A stretch of 64,000 nt of DNA from JAGWBG01 sp034421095 (GTDB taxonomy: Bacteria > Chloroflexota > Dehalococcoidia > Lucifugimonadales > JAGWBF01): assembly GCA_034421095.1 (NCBI GenBank), contig DAOUKR010000004.1:1-64000 (forward strand), given 5' to 3'. Shown here piece after piece: positions 45,801 through 54,023 of the stretch (positions within the stretch are counted from its first letter, which is position 1; each line of letters opens with the position of its first letter). The notes below the pieces were generated by a model. The model searched no databases and had not been told where the DNA came from. It worked only from the letters and a program-made list of their open reading frames with translations. A program made the translations under genes and the position numbers.

Positions 45801-46395
45801 CGAGCCGGACGGCAGCAGGCTGCTTTGCGCCGACACCACCCACTTCTCCCACTTCTCCACCGGCTACGCCGTCGTGCCGGTGCCAACTCCCACACCCGCC
45901 GCCACGCCCACACCAACCAGGAAACCGGAGCCGGGGGTTATACCAACTCCGACGACCAACCCCAAGTCGTCCGCGATTCCAGCCTCCACGGCCACCCCAA
46001 CTCCTCGCCCGACAGCATCTCAGCCTACACCAACGGTGGCCCCCACACCTCCTGCCACACCTCTTCCGGAGACCACAACCGCACCCACTCCGGCCCCGAC
46101 GGCATCCCGGCCTACGCCAACGGTAGCCCCCATACCTCTCACCATACTTGTGCCGGAGGATACGGTCACACCTGCTGCGGCCCCGACAGCATCCCAGCCA
46201 ACACCGACAGCAGCCCCTGCACTTCCTGCCACACCGCTGCCAGAGGCTACGGTCACGCCTCCGGCTCTCCCGGAAGACAGCAACGAACCCATGGACCCTG
46301 CGCTCTCGCTGGCAATTCTAGTGGCAGTCACCGCCGCGATAGTCGGCATCGTCCTTCGAATTTGTCTCAACCGGACCAGGCCACGAACGATTTGA
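39898..46395 (+). CDS. Giant modular surface protein (Fn3, GLUG, cadherin-like, PKD-like domains)
   Basis: About 2165 residues from GTG 39898. This start puts a basic n-region and hydrophobic core (HAVPLFLLTAPILVAFAF) at the N-terminus, ending in AQA-like VQAQ. Approximate layout: N-terminal unknown module 30-245, Fn3 pair 250-450, dockerin-like 'DSDDDGLIEV' then GLUG repeats 460-760, Fn3 pair 820-1005, cadherin-like 1011-1110, Ig-like 1115-1205, three near-identical 96-residue cadherin-like repeats 1211-1498, PKD-like 1503-1600, further Ig-like to ~1815, C-terminal domain, Pro/Thr-rich stalk ~1995-2130, one membrane helix and a basic tail. Likely a cell-surface adhesin anchored by its C-terminus. 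Which ligand it binds is unknown. Confidence 0.85.
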   Translation: MNAARHAVPLFLLTAPILVAFAFTDGTTVQAQMPDSTQNSGPTPQNVSSDWSLIPSDLNVGDSFRFLFVTSGTRDAESSDINDYNLFVQNAANGDGVDDTIKSFHGEFRAVASTPSVDARDNTATTGDGVAIYWLNGRKLANSYSSDDQVTGGFWSGNWLVFPPPRAEFEVGKNEKGEDYTPSPNEVWTGTGRTGEAAEDNRELGGEGSQSVLGRVHVANAISNSNEAKATTRSLFGLSPVLTIVAAQPVLGAPSKLRAVPGDKTVALSWTAPEGNGVQSYQIHFGTTSDNLNLQRNVDSAGTSYQLVPASSDFDNADILYIRVRAVGSNNRPGAWSDVIKTTPNPTTAQDAPGKPATPTLAASLNSLTVTWTAPSDDGGNTIIEYDLRYKQSAATVWTQVDPAWEFPEGSLEYTIDSLSGGVSQEVQVRAVTSATPNGNSGEGSWSDSATATPIADYDSDDDGLIEVNTLAQLNAIRWDLDGNGSVASGDQSNYSAAFSNAAAGMGCDFDHDKDINTANRCIGYELIADLDFDENGDGTRNDTYNTGSGWQPIGSPFNATFDGAGHTISDLFINRGSTNQVGLFGELGSSGRVSSVGLESVNVTGQDETGALAGKNGGGITTCYATGTVTGRRIVGGLVGENLAAIIASYTDVTVSGAGTNPRWFGGLAGRDGGGIRASYATGNVSGGVSSTDVGGLIGHILGSGSITASYSTGSVSGGSSVGGLVGSWADPHLDSPETYWDTQTSGHSGSSRAGTGKTTAQLRSPTGYTGIYANWNLNIVGDSATDDPWDFGSGYNYPALSVDFDGDGTASWQEFGFQREPAPVSSLTVTPSGQSLQITWAAPTDTGSADSVVSHYRVSSDGGSNWSKWTDITGTSHTISISTGDSYAFQVRTDNGAAHSPSDIASIGPPSAPGSLQLAPGETRIDASWISPTKNGGSPITGYSVQYRQGTSGDWTDSGHTGTGTTATITGLTHSQSYQVQVASINLMGTGIYTTPKSVSTTEMNRPPAFIGTTTTFSVTENTTAVGTITATDPDGSDNVTDYTPSGTDANLLSITDGGVLAFDNSPDFENPQCGTSNNSNTCTLTITASSGTGDRVMTATRDLTITVTDVNEPPAVPMLSAQTATEDTAFSYQLPEFTDPEGGAVTYVATQDDDTTLPAWLNFNVNTRTFSGTPREEDTPATLSIKVTVTDDGMAPASSSATFTMTVTPVNDPPAATNDALTVAEGGTLNVPASSLLSNDTDPEGATLSIISIGDANNGTVSLSQDGTTIVYVHDGSETTSDSFTYTVSDGSATDTGTVEVTITPVNDPPVATNDAVTVAEGGTLNVPASSLLSNDTDPEGATLSIISIGDASNGTVSLSQDGTTILYVHDGSETTSDSFTYTVSDGSATDTGTVEVTITPVNDPPVATNDAVTVAEGGTLNVPASSLLSNDTDPEGATLSIISIGNADSGTLSLSQDGTTIVYVHDGSETTSDSFTYTVSDGSATDTGTVEVTITPVNDPPVANAGSAQKVNEGAKVTLDGSSSADPEGQGLTYAWTQIGGTGVTLSGGNTASPTFTAPDQLNADVTLVFSLEVTDALDASSSDTVQVTVIAAPPTVPTISIRAAKASIAEGELAKFIITASPAPATHTDVMVGISSDKILGITDSVSLVTIPANLLSAVLALPVNNYNLRGPNGQITAIVQNGTGYNRGTPDSATVTVRDNDANPPRTDDDGPTDRAPSFVWRPVSDQSYTVGESVGTVRLPRAISSKGSPVYSLSPPLPDGLSFNAMAHTITGTPAEALSRMLFTYTATDSDGNSDTLRFYVTVDAAPAPPPAPIVDVVEGEGEITLIARRAGQVAIRATVGNTIINAVVNVDDECVGTRLTLGDGPVLEDLSHLDFCVAVNDDMLQSPPPNGFRISSSQSMVNITMRDGQGNEITRLTSPARVCLPVSDALLAEAAGQELALLHYEQDEGWRTLPNSRTTTEPDGSRLLCADTTHFSHFSTGYAVVPVPTPTPAATPTPTRKPEPGVIPTPTTNPKSSAIPASTATPTPRPTASQPTPTVAPTPPATPLPETTTAPTPAPTASRPTPTVAPIPLTILVPEDTVTPAAAPTASQPTPTAAPALPATPLPEATVTPPALPEDSNEPMDPALSLAILVAVTAAIVGIVLRICLNRTRPRTI
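43528..44391 (+). repeat. Three tandem 288-bp coding repeats
   Basis: Units begin at 43528, 43816 and 44104 (ACGCCGGTGAACGACCC), each exactly 288 bp or 96 codons, differing at few positions. They encode cadherin-like domains with VNDPPVATND, LLSNDTDPEG and FTYTVSDGSATDTGT. High DNA identity implies recent duplication or ongoing gene conversion, and copy number may vary between strains. Confidence 0.92.
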
Positions 46396-46481
46396 CGCAG
46401 GCAATTACCGGTCTGGCGCTCCCGCCAATTTTCGGAGAAAGTACCCCTATTTCTCAGGCATGAATTGAGGTTAGGTTGCCC

Positions 46482-47861
46482 CTACCGGTCAACACCCCGC
46501 CCACCAAAGCAGTCCTTCAGCACCTCCATATAGTCGGGGTCCCAGTCCCCCAGCCGTCCTTCCTCAATCTGCCTGCCGACGGGTGCAGGAAACACAGGCT
46601 CGCCGGTAACGGGGGCCTTCCCTATGATAGCCTGCTGCTCCATGACCAGGTACTCCTCCTCACTGACCCCCAGAAGCTCCATCAAGACCCGCTCGTTGTG
46701 CTGACCAAGAGCCGGAGCCGGACCTTTTATATTCAAGGGATTCTTGGAGAACTTGTAGGGCCTCCCTATAAAGGGCCGGGTGCCTACATCCCGCCCCTCC
46801 GGGAAGGTGACATTCTCCAGAAACTCCCTGGCCCTGAGATGGGGGTCCAGATGGGTATCCTTGTTGTTGAGTACCGGCCCCGCCGGAATGCCCGCCGACT
46901 GTAACATCTCCATGAGTTGGCACTTATCGTATCCTTCTGTCCACTGATTGAGGATGGAGTCCAACTTGGCGTGGTTCCGAAGTCGGGACAGCGCGCCGTC
47001 GAACCGAGGGTCTTGAATCAGTCCAGGTTGGCCCATCAGTTGGCATAGCGACTGCCATTCCTCATCGGAGCCTACGGAGAGGGCTACCCACTCGTCCTCA
47101 CCGGCGGACCTGTAGCAGCCTTGAGGCACACGGAAGGGGTGACGATTGCCCATCCTCTGTCCCAGACGGCCATTGACCGTGTAGTCCAGTATGTACTCGG
47201 ATATGGCTGTAGCGCCAGCCTCGTACATGGACAGGTCTATCCATTGACCCTGACCGGTCCGGCTTCGGTAGCGCAGGGCAGCTCCGATGGCGAACAGGGC
47301 GGTCCAGGTAGAGAGAAAGTCAACGTAGGATGCGCCTGCCCTTGAGGGTGGTCCTCCCGGGTAGCCGGTTATCCAGCAGAGACCATGAGTGGCTTCCAGG
47401 GTGGTCGCCTGAGCGGGATAAGGAGAATAGGGACCATCTCCGTGCCCGTATCCCGTATTGGACACCATTATGATGTCGGGCCTGACCTCCCTGAGACTAC
47501 GGTAATCCAGACCCCAGTCGCGCATTACTCTGGGGGTGTAGTTTTCCATGACCACGTCGCTGACGCTCACCATCTCCCGGAACAGGTCCCTGGCCCCGGC
47601 GTCGGTGAGGTCCAGGGTCAGGGAGAGCTTACCGCGGTTCAGCAGGTTGTAGGTGGAGCATCGGTCCCACCAGTCTCCGGATACCCGGTTTTCCGGGAAG
47701 GAGCCGAACAGTCCGCCGGCACGGGTGGGGTCCGTTCTTCCAGGCCCCTCAACCTTGATGACCTCCGCCCCCATATCGGCCAGAAGGGCACCCGTATAGG
47801 GAAGGGCGAATATGTAGGACGAGTCCAGGACCCGGATGCCTTCCAGTGGTAGCCTTCTCAT
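46482..47861 (-). CDS. Class III (CaiB/BaiF) CoA-transferase
   Basis: 459 residues. Family motifs: LEGIRVLDSSYIFALPYTGALLADMGAEVIKVEGPG at the N-terminus, 'LSLTLDLTDAGARDLF', 'VVMENYTPRVMRDWGLDY', and the catalytic Asp181 in RAGASYVDFLSTW followed by 'RSRTGQGQWIDLSMYEA'. These enzymes swap CoA between carboxylic acids through an aspartyl thioester. Somewhat longer than usual (~400) because of a C-terminal extension. Followed at 47885 by a second family member in the same direction. Confidence 0.9.
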   Translation of the reverse strand: MRRLPLEGIRVLDSSYIFALPYTGALLADMGAEVIKVEGPGRTDPTRAGGLFGSFPENRVSGDWWDRCSTYNLLNRGKLSLTLDLTDAGARDLFREMVSVSDVVMENYTPRVMRDWGLDYRSLREVRPDIIMVSNTGYGHGDGPYSPYPAQATTLEATHGLCWITGYPGGPPSRAGASYVDFLSTWTALFAIGAALRYRSRTGQGQWIDLSMYEAGATAISEYILDYTVNGRLGQRMGNRHPFRVPQGCYRSAGEDEWVALSVGSDEEWQSLCQLMGQPGLIQDPRFDGALSRLRNHAKLDSILNQWTEGYDKCQLMEMLQSAGIPAGPVLNNKDTHLDPHLRAREFLENVTFPEGRDVGTRPFIGRPYKFSKNPLNIKGPAPALGQHNERVLMELLGVSEEEYLVMEQQAIIGKAPVTGEPVFPAPVGRQIEEGRLGDWDPDYMEVLKDCFGGRGVDR

Positions 47862-47884
47862 GTCCTATACTCCCGGATAGCCTA

Positions 47885-49078
47885 CTAAATTATGTCAAGT
47901 TGTCGTAGTCGCACCAAGTCTGCTGCCCTATAGCCCATGCAGTCACGGTAGACGGCGACGTTGTGCTGCCCCAGGAGGGGAGCGGGCCGTCCTAGCTGAT
48001 AAGGGGTCTGGCTCAGGTTGAAGAGCGCCGCCGGCACCATCAGTTTGCCCATTACCGGATGGCCTACTTCTCGAAAGAACCCCCGGGCATTGAGTTGGGG
48101 GCAATGTGCCAGGTCCTCCGGGGTCTGGACCAAACCGAGGAGCATACGCATCTCCGAGGCCGTGCGGAAAAGCTCCCTCTTTTTCCTGTCCTTGATGGCG
48201 TCCAGCAGGACTGCATCCAGTTCCCGGTCGTACTCCCCGCTCCGGGCCTGTTCAACGAACCGGGGTTCCAGGAGTTGGGGTCTGTCGAAGAACCGGGCCA
48301 TGTCATTCCAGTCAGCGCCCGCCCCCGTCTGGGCCACAATCCAGCCGTCGGCGCAGGGCATGAGATGTCCGAAGGCACTGCCCGCCGGATTGCGCCTGGT
48401 CTGTATAGCTCCGGTGAATGAGTACAGGGTCTGGTTGGCAATCATGGTAGAGCCGACACACTCGGTGGTGGATATATCAAGATGCTGGCCCTCACCCGTC
48501 ATACCCTGAAGGAACAGGGCCATGGAGGTTGCTGCAGCGGCGTTCAGACCTGCCTCATACTGGGCCTGGAACCCCCCATGTTTCAGAGGGGGGCGGTCTC
48601 TAGTACCGCTGATGCTCATGATGGCCCCCATTGCGTAGCTGACAATCTCCTCCCCCTCGTACCGGCTGTACGGGCCGTACTGCCCGAAGGGAGTGATGGA
48701 GGTCAGCACGAGGCCCGGATTTAACTTTTCCAGATGGTCGTAAGCCAGGCCCAGGGAGGCCATGTAGCCGGGCTTATAGGTCTCCACTACCACGTCGGCA
48801 TCCCGTGCCAACTCCCTGAGAATCTTCTTGCCGCCTTCGCCCTCGATGTTCAGGGTCACGCCCAGCTTATTGAGGTTGAGAACGAAGAAGAGCAGGCTTT
48901 TTTCAGGGTGCGGGTCATCCTTGTGGAAGGGGCCCATGCGACGCAGGGCAGCGCCACCGGGAGGCTCCACCTTCACCACCTCGGCGCCGTAGTCGGCCAG
49001 CAGCCTGGCGCAGAAGGAGCCGGCTATATCCTGGCTCAGGTCAAGGACCCGCACGCCTTCAAGCAGACCTTCCACCAT
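47885..49078 (-). CDS. CaiB/BaiF-family CoA-transferase lacking the catalytic Asp
   Basis: 397 residues from MVEGLLEGVRVLDLSQDIAG, start supported by GAGGAGG. Keeps the fold markers 'SFCARLLADYGAEVVKVEPPGGAALR', 'VVVETYKPGYMASLGL' and 'QGMTGEGQHLDISTTE'. A gap-free 33-residue alignment with its neighbour places Gln173 where Asp181 should be (HGGFQAQYEAGL). It may be a non-acylating partner, so the two could form a heterodimer, or it may use another residue; this is inference. Same strand as the neighbour, 23 bp apart. Confidence 0.85.
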   Translation of the reverse strand: MVEGLLEGVRVLDLSQDIAGSFCARLLADYGAEVVKVEPPGGAALRRMGPFHKDDPHPEKSLLFFVLNLNKLGVTLNIEGEGGKKILRELARDADVVVETYKPGYMASLGLAYDHLEKLNPGLVLTSITPFGQYGPYSRYEGEEIVSYAMGAIMSISGTRDRPPLKHGGFQAQYEAGLNAAAATSMALFLQGMTGEGQHLDISTTECVGSTMIANQTLYSFTGAIQTRRNPAGSAFGHLMPCADGWIVAQTGAGADWNDMARFFDRPQLLEPRFVEQARSGEYDRELDAVLLDAIKDRKKRELFRTASEMRMLLGLVQTPEDLAHCPQLNARGFFREVGHPVMGKLMVPAALFNLSQTPYQLGRPAPLLGQHNVAVYRDCMGYRAADLVRLRQLDII

Positions 49079-49321
49079 GCCTCCTCGTTGAGACCCTTCA
49101 GAATACCATATCACGGGCGGAGAGGATTTTATATCACCGAGAATGGGAAGACAATTCTCTCAGGTGTCCGGCGGGCACGTTCGGGCGGACGTGATATAAT
49201 GACCGCCATGAGAATGACGCGATGTTCAGACAAAGATTGTCGGGGTTCCAGGATTGATTACCACATAGCTGAATAAAAGCCAAGGAGAAGGCGGTTGGTG
49301 CACTGTCTTGAAAGCACTAGT

Positions 49322-50635
49322 ATGGACACGATTCTATCCCTTTCCAAGCGGAGAGGGTTTCTCTTCCAGAGCAGCGAAATATACGGCGGCCTTAACGCCA
49401 CCTGGGACTACGGCCCCCTGGGCGTGGAGCTGAAGCGCAACGTCAAGGACGCCTGGTGGCGCTCGGTGGTACAGGGGCGGGACGACATGGCGGGGCTGGA
49501 CGCCGCCATCCTCATGCACCCCCAGGTATGGGTAACCAGCGGCCACGTGGAGAGCTTCTCCGACCCGCTGGTGGAGTGCAGGCAGTGTCACCAACGCTTC
49601 CGCACCGACGACCTGCCCGACCCCTCCCGTTGCCCCCAATGCGGCGGCGTGGGGACGTTCACCGAGCCTCGCAGCTTCAACCTGATGTTCAAGACCTTCA
49701 TGGGAGCAGTGGAGGACACGGCCAGCCAGGTCTATCTCCGCCCCGAGACGGCCCAGGGTATCTTCGTTAATTTTGCCAACGTGCTGGTAGCATCCCGCCG
49801 CAAGCTTCCCTTTGGCATCGCCCAAATCGGCAAGTCATTCCGCAATGAGATAACGCCCGGAAACTCGACCTTCCGAACCAGAGAGTTCGAGCAGATGGAG
49901 ATAGAGTACTTTGTCCGGCCCGGCACCGACGAGCACTGGCTCAACTCATGGGTCGAGGAGCGTTTCTCCTGGTACGTGAAGCATGGCATCCGGCGGGAGA
50001 ATCTACGGCTGCGGAGACACGGCGAGGATGAACTGGCCCACTACGCCAAAGACTGCTACGACGTCGAGTACCGCTTCCCCTGGGGCTGGGCCGAGTTAGA
50101 GGGCATAGCGAACCGCACCGACTACGACCTCGAACATCACGGAGAGGCCAGCGGCCAGGACCTCAAATACTTCGACGAGGAGCTCAAGGAACATTACTAT
50201 CCCTACGTCATTGAGCCGTCGGGCGGTGTGGACCGCGCTGCCCTGGCCTTCCTCCTGGACGCCTACGACGAGGAGACGGATTCTACATCCGGCAAGGAGG
50301 AGACCCGGGTGGTGCTGAGGTTCCACCGTCACATAGTCCCCATAAAGGTGGCGGTGTTGCCCCTGAGCCGCAACGAGAGGCTGGCTCCCACGGCCAGGCA
50401 GGTACACGCCCTGGTACGACAGCATTTCTCCACCCAGTACGACGACGCCCAGAGCATCGGACGCCGCTACAGGAGACAGGATGAGATTGGCACCCCCTAC
50501 TGCGTCACGGTAGACTTCCAGACCCTGGAGGACAAGCGAGTCACCATCCGAGACCGGGATACCATGCAGCAGATAAGGGTCCCTATAGCCGACCTGGCGT
50601 ACATCCTCGGAGACAAGCTGGAGCACGGGTGGTAG
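49322..50635 (+). CDS. glyS: Glycyl-tRNA synthetase (class II, homodimeric type)
   Basis: 437 residues from ATG 49322. In-frame TTG 49295 or GTG 49298 would add 8-9 residues and have the better Shine-Dalgarno (AAGGAG at 49282), so the start is uncertain. Signature: LSKRRGFLFQSSEIYGGLNATWDYGPLGVELKRN; a Cys4 zinc cluster in the 'ECRQCHQRF...RCPQCGG' insertion; motif 2 'FGIAQIGKSFRNEITPGNSTFRTREFEQMEIEYF'; motif 3 'PYVIEPSGGVDRAALAFLLDAY'; and a C-terminal anticodon-binding domain. No T-box is visible upstream. Confidence 0.95.
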   Translation: MDTILSLSKRRGFLFQSSEIYGGLNATWDYGPLGVELKRNVKDAWWRSVVQGRDDMAGLDAAILMHPQVWVTSGHVESFSDPLVECRQCHQRFRTDDLPDPSRCPQCGGVGTFTEPRSFNLMFKTFMGAVEDTASQVYLRPETAQGIFVNFANVLVASRRKLPFGIAQIGKSFRNEITPGNSTFRTREFEQMEIEYFVRPGTDEHWLNSWVEERFSWYVKHGIRRENLRLRRHGEDELAHYAKDCYDVEYRFPWGWAELEGIANRTDYDLEHHGEASGQDLKYFDEELKEHYYPYVIEPSGGVDRAALAFLLDAYDEETDSTSGKEETRVVLRFHRHIVPIKVAVLPLSRNERLAPTARQVHALVRQHFSTQYDDAQSIGRRYRRQDEIGTPYCVTVDFQTLEDKRVTIRDRDTMQQIRVPIADLAYILGDKLEHGW

Positions 50636-50717
50636 GCTATCGGAAGGGTTTGCCAAAATCATTCTTTGAGGCTTAAAATCAGTTCCCCAATGCCCATCTT
50701 TTCAGGAGGTCATACTC

Positions 50718-52136
50718 ATGGCTACCCAGCAGAAAGTCCGGACCGAACGCGACTCTATGGGCACTATGGAGGTGCCCATAGACGCCTACTACGGCGCATC
50801 CACACGGAGGGCGGAGCTTAATTTCCCCATCAGCGACCTCCGATTCCCCCGCAGCTTCATCCGAGCCATCGCCCTTATCAAGCTGGCGGCTGCCAGGGCC
50901 AACATGAGCCTGGGACTGCTGGAGGGTCACATTGGCGGAGCTATCGTGGAAGCCGCCCAGGAGGTGGCCGACGGCAAGTTCGATGACCAGTTCGTCGTGG
51001 ACATCTTCCAGACAGGCTCCGGAACCTCTACCAACACCAATGCCAACGAGATCATCGCCAACCGGGCAACGGAGATAATGGGCGGTGAACGGGGATCGAG
51101 ACTGGTGCATCCCAACGACCATGTAAACATGGGCCAGTCCTCGAACGATGTTATACCCACGGCCATACACCTCTCCGCCCTCACCGAGATAAACGAGAGT
51201 TTGAATCCTGCTCTGGAGAAGCTGCGCGCCGCACTGGAGAAGAAAAGCGATGAGTTCTGGCCCATCATCAAGACGGGCCGTACCCATATCCAGGATGCCA
51301 CGCCCGTCCGCCTGGGACAGGAGTTCAAGGGCTTTGCCGGGCAGGTGGAATACGGCCTGGGACGCCTGCGCCACGCCCAGGAAGAGCTATCCCAGGTGGC
51401 TCTGGGAGGCACAGCAGTCGGCACAGGCGTCAACACTCACCCGGAGTTCTCCGAACGGGTCTGCCGGATACTCTCGGAGATAACTGGTGTCCAAGTCCGG
51501 GAGACGGATAACCACTTCCAGGCCCAGAGCACGCTGGACGCGGCGGTGGAGGCCAGCGGCGTGATGCGCACAGTAGCCGTAAGCATTCACAAAATCGCCA
51601 ACGACATCCGGTTGATGGGCTGCGGGCCCAGGGCGGGGCTTGGAGAGCTGGTCTTGCCGGAGGTACAGCCGGGAAGCTCAATTATGCCCGGCAAGATTAA
51701 CCCTGTGATTGCAGAGTCGGTGGTGCAGGTAGTAGCCCAGGTGGTGGGGAACGACGCCACGGTGGCCCTGGCAGGCCAGGGGGGGTACTTCGAGCTTAAC
51801 ACCATGATGCCCGTGGCTGCCTACAACCTGCTCCAGTCCATATCCTTGCTGGCCTCCTCTGCCGACAATTTCGCCGAGCAATGCGTGAAGGGCCTCAAGT
51901 CCACTGAAACCGGCCCGGCTATGGTGGAGAAGGGTCTCATGCTGGGGACTGCGTTGTCCCCGGCCATCGGCTACGACAGGGCCGCCGAGATAGCCAAGGA
52001 AGCCGCCGCTACTGGCAGCACGATAAGGGAGACAGCCAAGAGGATGACCGACCTGACAGATGATCAGCTTGATGACCTGCTGGACCCGGAGAAGATGACG
52101 GAACCGGGTCTGGGCGGCGGCCCCGCCGGGGGGTAG
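50718..52136 (+). CDS. fumC: Fumarate hydratase, class II
   Basis: 472 residues. FumC/aspartase superfamily: 'RTERDSMGTMEVPIDAYYGASTRRAELNFPIS', 'FQTGSGTSTNTNANEIIANRA', 'VHPNDHVNMGQSSNDVIPTA' (the HPND site specific to fumarases), 'KTGRTHIQDATPVRLGQEF', the catalytic loop 'GSSIMPGKINPV', and a C-terminal 'TGSTIRETAKRMT' domain. Hydrates fumarate to malate in the TCA cycle. AGGAGG upstream. The Gly-rich last residues are unusual but short. Confidence 0.93.
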   Translation: MATQQKVRTERDSMGTMEVPIDAYYGASTRRAELNFPISDLRFPRSFIRAIALIKLAAARANMSLGLLEGHIGGAIVEAAQEVADGKFDDQFVVDIFQTGSGTSTNTNANEIIANRATEIMGGERGSRLVHPNDHVNMGQSSNDVIPTAIHLSALTEINESLNPALEKLRAALEKKSDEFWPIIKTGRTHIQDATPVRLGQEFKGFAGQVEYGLGRLRHAQEELSQVALGGTAVGTGVNTHPEFSERVCRILSEITGVQVRETDNHFQAQSTLDAAVEASGVMRTVAVSIHKIANDIRLMGCGPRAGLGELVLPEVQPGSSIMPGKINPVIAESVVQVVAQVVGNDATVALAGQGGYFELNTMMPVAAYNLLQSISLLASSADNFAEQCVKGLKSTETGPAMVEKGLMLGTALSPAIGYDRAAEIAKEAAATGSTIRETAKRMTDLTDDQLDDLLDPEKMTEPGLGGGPAGG

Positions 52137-52155
52137 ATTTGGCACCACGACTTCC

Positions 52156-52184
52156 TTGACACTGGCGTGGGCTGAGGCTATACT
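52156..52184 (+). promoter_or_regulatory. Sigma70-type promoter of the trp operon
   Basis: TTGACA (52156-52161), 17-bp spacer, TATACT (52179-52184). Transcription would begin near 52191, at the head of the T-box leader. Confidence 0.75.
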
Positions 52185-52190
52185 TCAGCC

Positions 52191-52510
52191 AAGCTTAAAC
52201 GAATAATGGCTGTGAAGAGGGATAGTACGCTCCCAAGCGAGGCTCAGAGAGCCGGGTAAGGTGAGAGCCGGTGCCAGCGCAGGAGCCGAATGGGCCTCGG
52301 AGCCGCAGGCCGAAAGCATAAGCGAGACTGTTATGTCAAGTAGGCCGAGCCGCCTGGACCGCGTTATAGGTCTACGGCACGGAAGGACAGGGCAGGTCCT
52401 TCCCCGCCGATGGAGATTCCCCAGCAGCCATGCCCGTCAAAAAGCTGCCGGGACAATAAGGGTGGCACCACGGAAGCCCCGTCCCTTGCGGACGGGGTAT
52501 TTTGTTTTTG
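52191..52510 (+). promoter_or_regulatory. Tryptophan-specific T-box riboswitch
   Basis: A ~320-nt leader with the diagnostic T-box AGGGTGGCACCACG at 52459-52472, followed at once by a terminator hairpin. In the stem I region, GAA is followed by TGG at 52291-52293, which fits a Trp specifier codon. Uncharged tRNA-Trp would stabilise the antiterminator and allow transcription of trpE and the genes behind it. The specifier position is read by pattern, not by folding. Confidence 0.88.
52477..52509 (+). terminator. T-box regulatory terminator
   Basis: Stem CCCCGTCC (52477-52484) and GGACGGGG (52490-52497), five-base loop, then TATTTTGTTTTT. It is mutually exclusive with the T-box antiterminator just upstream. 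Confidence 0.9.
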
Positions 52511-52548
52511 GAATTGACAGGGTGCCTAGATAAAGGAGAGGTCACAGG

Positions 52549-53988
52549 ATGTATCACCCCACTCTTGCACAAGTAAAGGGGATGGCGGACCAGGGCAACC
52601 TGGTGCCCATATACCGTGAGATAGACGCCGACCTGGAAACGCCGGTGTCAGCCTATCTCAAGGTAGCCAGGCCACCCTATTCCTTCCTGCTGGAAAGCGT
52701 TGAGGGGGGAGAGCGCCTGGCCCGCTACAGCTTCATCGGCACCGAGCCTTACACCGTCCTTAACACTGGCACCGGGCCACATGACAAGATAGACCCACTA
52801 ATCCCCATAAAGGCGGAGATGGACAAGTACCGGCTCATCCCCATACCCGACCTGCCCAGATTCCACGGCGGCGGCGTAGGCTACCTGGCCTACGACATCA
52901 TTCGATACTTCGAGCCGAGAGTGCCGGAGCCCCCCCTGGACACCCTGGGCTTGCCCGAAGCACGGTTTATGTTCAACGATACCCTGCTGGTCTTCGACCA
53001 CCTGAGGCACACGATAAAAGTGGTCAGTCACATACACCTGGACGGCGACCCGGAAATGTCCTATCGGGAGGCGGTAGAGAAGATTGACCGGCTGGTGGAC
53101 CGCCTTTCCTCGCCGCTGGAGCCTCCTCATCCCACGAAGCCCGCAGGGTTGGGCGCTCCGGTATCCTCCAACTTCACCCAGGAGGACTACGAGGCAGCAG
53201 TGGAGAGGGCCAAGGAATACATCGTTGCCGGGGACATAATCCAGGTGGTGCCCTCCCAGCGCCTCGCCAGGAGGACGGACGCACACCCATTCCAAATTTA
53301 CCGTGCCCTGCGGTCCATCAATCCCTCTCCCTATATGTACTACCTGCACCTTGACGACTTCTACATCGTGGGGGCGTCCATAGAGACCCTGGTGAGGGTG
53401 GAAGACGGCAGCGTAGTCACCCATCCCATAGCCGGGACGCGCCCCAGGGGTGGAACCGCTGAGGAGGATGCAGCCCTGGAGGAGGAACTCAGGAGCAGCG
53501 AGAAGCAGAGGGCTGAGCATATCATGCTGGTGGACCTGGCGCGTAACGACGTGGGCAGGGTAAGCCTGCCGGGTACGGTGCAGGTGACCCAGCTTATGGA
53601 TGTGGAACGCTACTCACGGGTGATGCACCTGGTGTCCCATGTAGGGGGAGAGCTAAAGCCGGATATGGACGCCTACAATGCCCTGAGAGCTTGCTTCCCC
53701 GCCGGGACCCTATCCGGCGCACCCAAAATCAGGGCTATGGAGATAATATCCGAACTGGAAGGTGAAAAGCGCGGCCCATACGGAGGGGCCGTGGGCTACT
53801 TCAGCTTCTCGGGTAACGTGGACACCGCCATAACCCTTCGCACCAGCCTAATCAAGGACGGTGTGGCATACGTGCAGGCCGGCGGCGGCGTGGTGGCGGA
53901 CAGCACCCCTGAGGACGAATACCATGAGACCCTACACAAGGCGGGAGCGCTCCTGCGGGCCATAGACAAAGCGGAGGGTCTGGAATAG
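52549..53988 (+). CDS. trpE: Anthranilate synthase component I
   Basis: 479 residues. N-terminal Trp-feedback region (YLKVARPPYSFLLESVEGGERLARYSFIG, containing the LLES motif). Chorismate-binding domain: 'DIIQVVPSQRLAR', 'IVGASIETLVRVEDGSVVTHPIAGTRPRG', 'HIMLVDLARNDVGRV', 'SHVGGELKPDMDAYNALRACFPAGTLSGAPKIRAMEII' and 'RGPYGGAVGYFSFSGNVDTAITLRT'. Converts chorismate plus ammonia from TrpG into anthranilate. First gene behind the Trp T-box. Confidence 0.96.
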   Translation: MYHPTLAQVKGMADQGNLVPIYREIDADLETPVSAYLKVARPPYSFLLESVEGGERLARYSFIGTEPYTVLNTGTGPHDKIDPLIPIKAEMDKYRLIPIPDLPRFHGGGVGYLAYDIIRYFEPRVPEPPLDTLGLPEARFMFNDTLLVFDHLRHTIKVVSHIHLDGDPEMSYREAVEKIDRLVDRLSSPLEPPHPTKPAGLGAPVSSNFTQEDYEAAVERAKEYIVAGDIIQVVPSQRLARRTDAHPFQIYRALRSINPSPYMYYLHLDDFYIVGASIETLVRVEDGSVVTHPIAGTRPRGGTAEEDAALEEELRSSEKQRAEHIMLVDLARNDVGRVSLPGTVQVTQLMDVERYSRVMHLVSHVGGELKPDMDAYNALRACFPAGTLSGAPKIRAMEIISELEGEKRGPYGGAVGYFSFSGNVDTAITLRTSLIKDGVAYVQAGGGVVADSTPEDEYHETLHKAGALLRAIDKAEGLE

Positions 53989-54023
53989 TCACCGATAGGA
54001 TATAGGAATAGAAAGGAGGCGCA

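Noticed and set aside
49115..49321. T-box upstream of glyS
   Set aside because: No AGGGTGGNACC motif and no terminator; only a TATAAT-like hexamer at 49195 without a matching -35.
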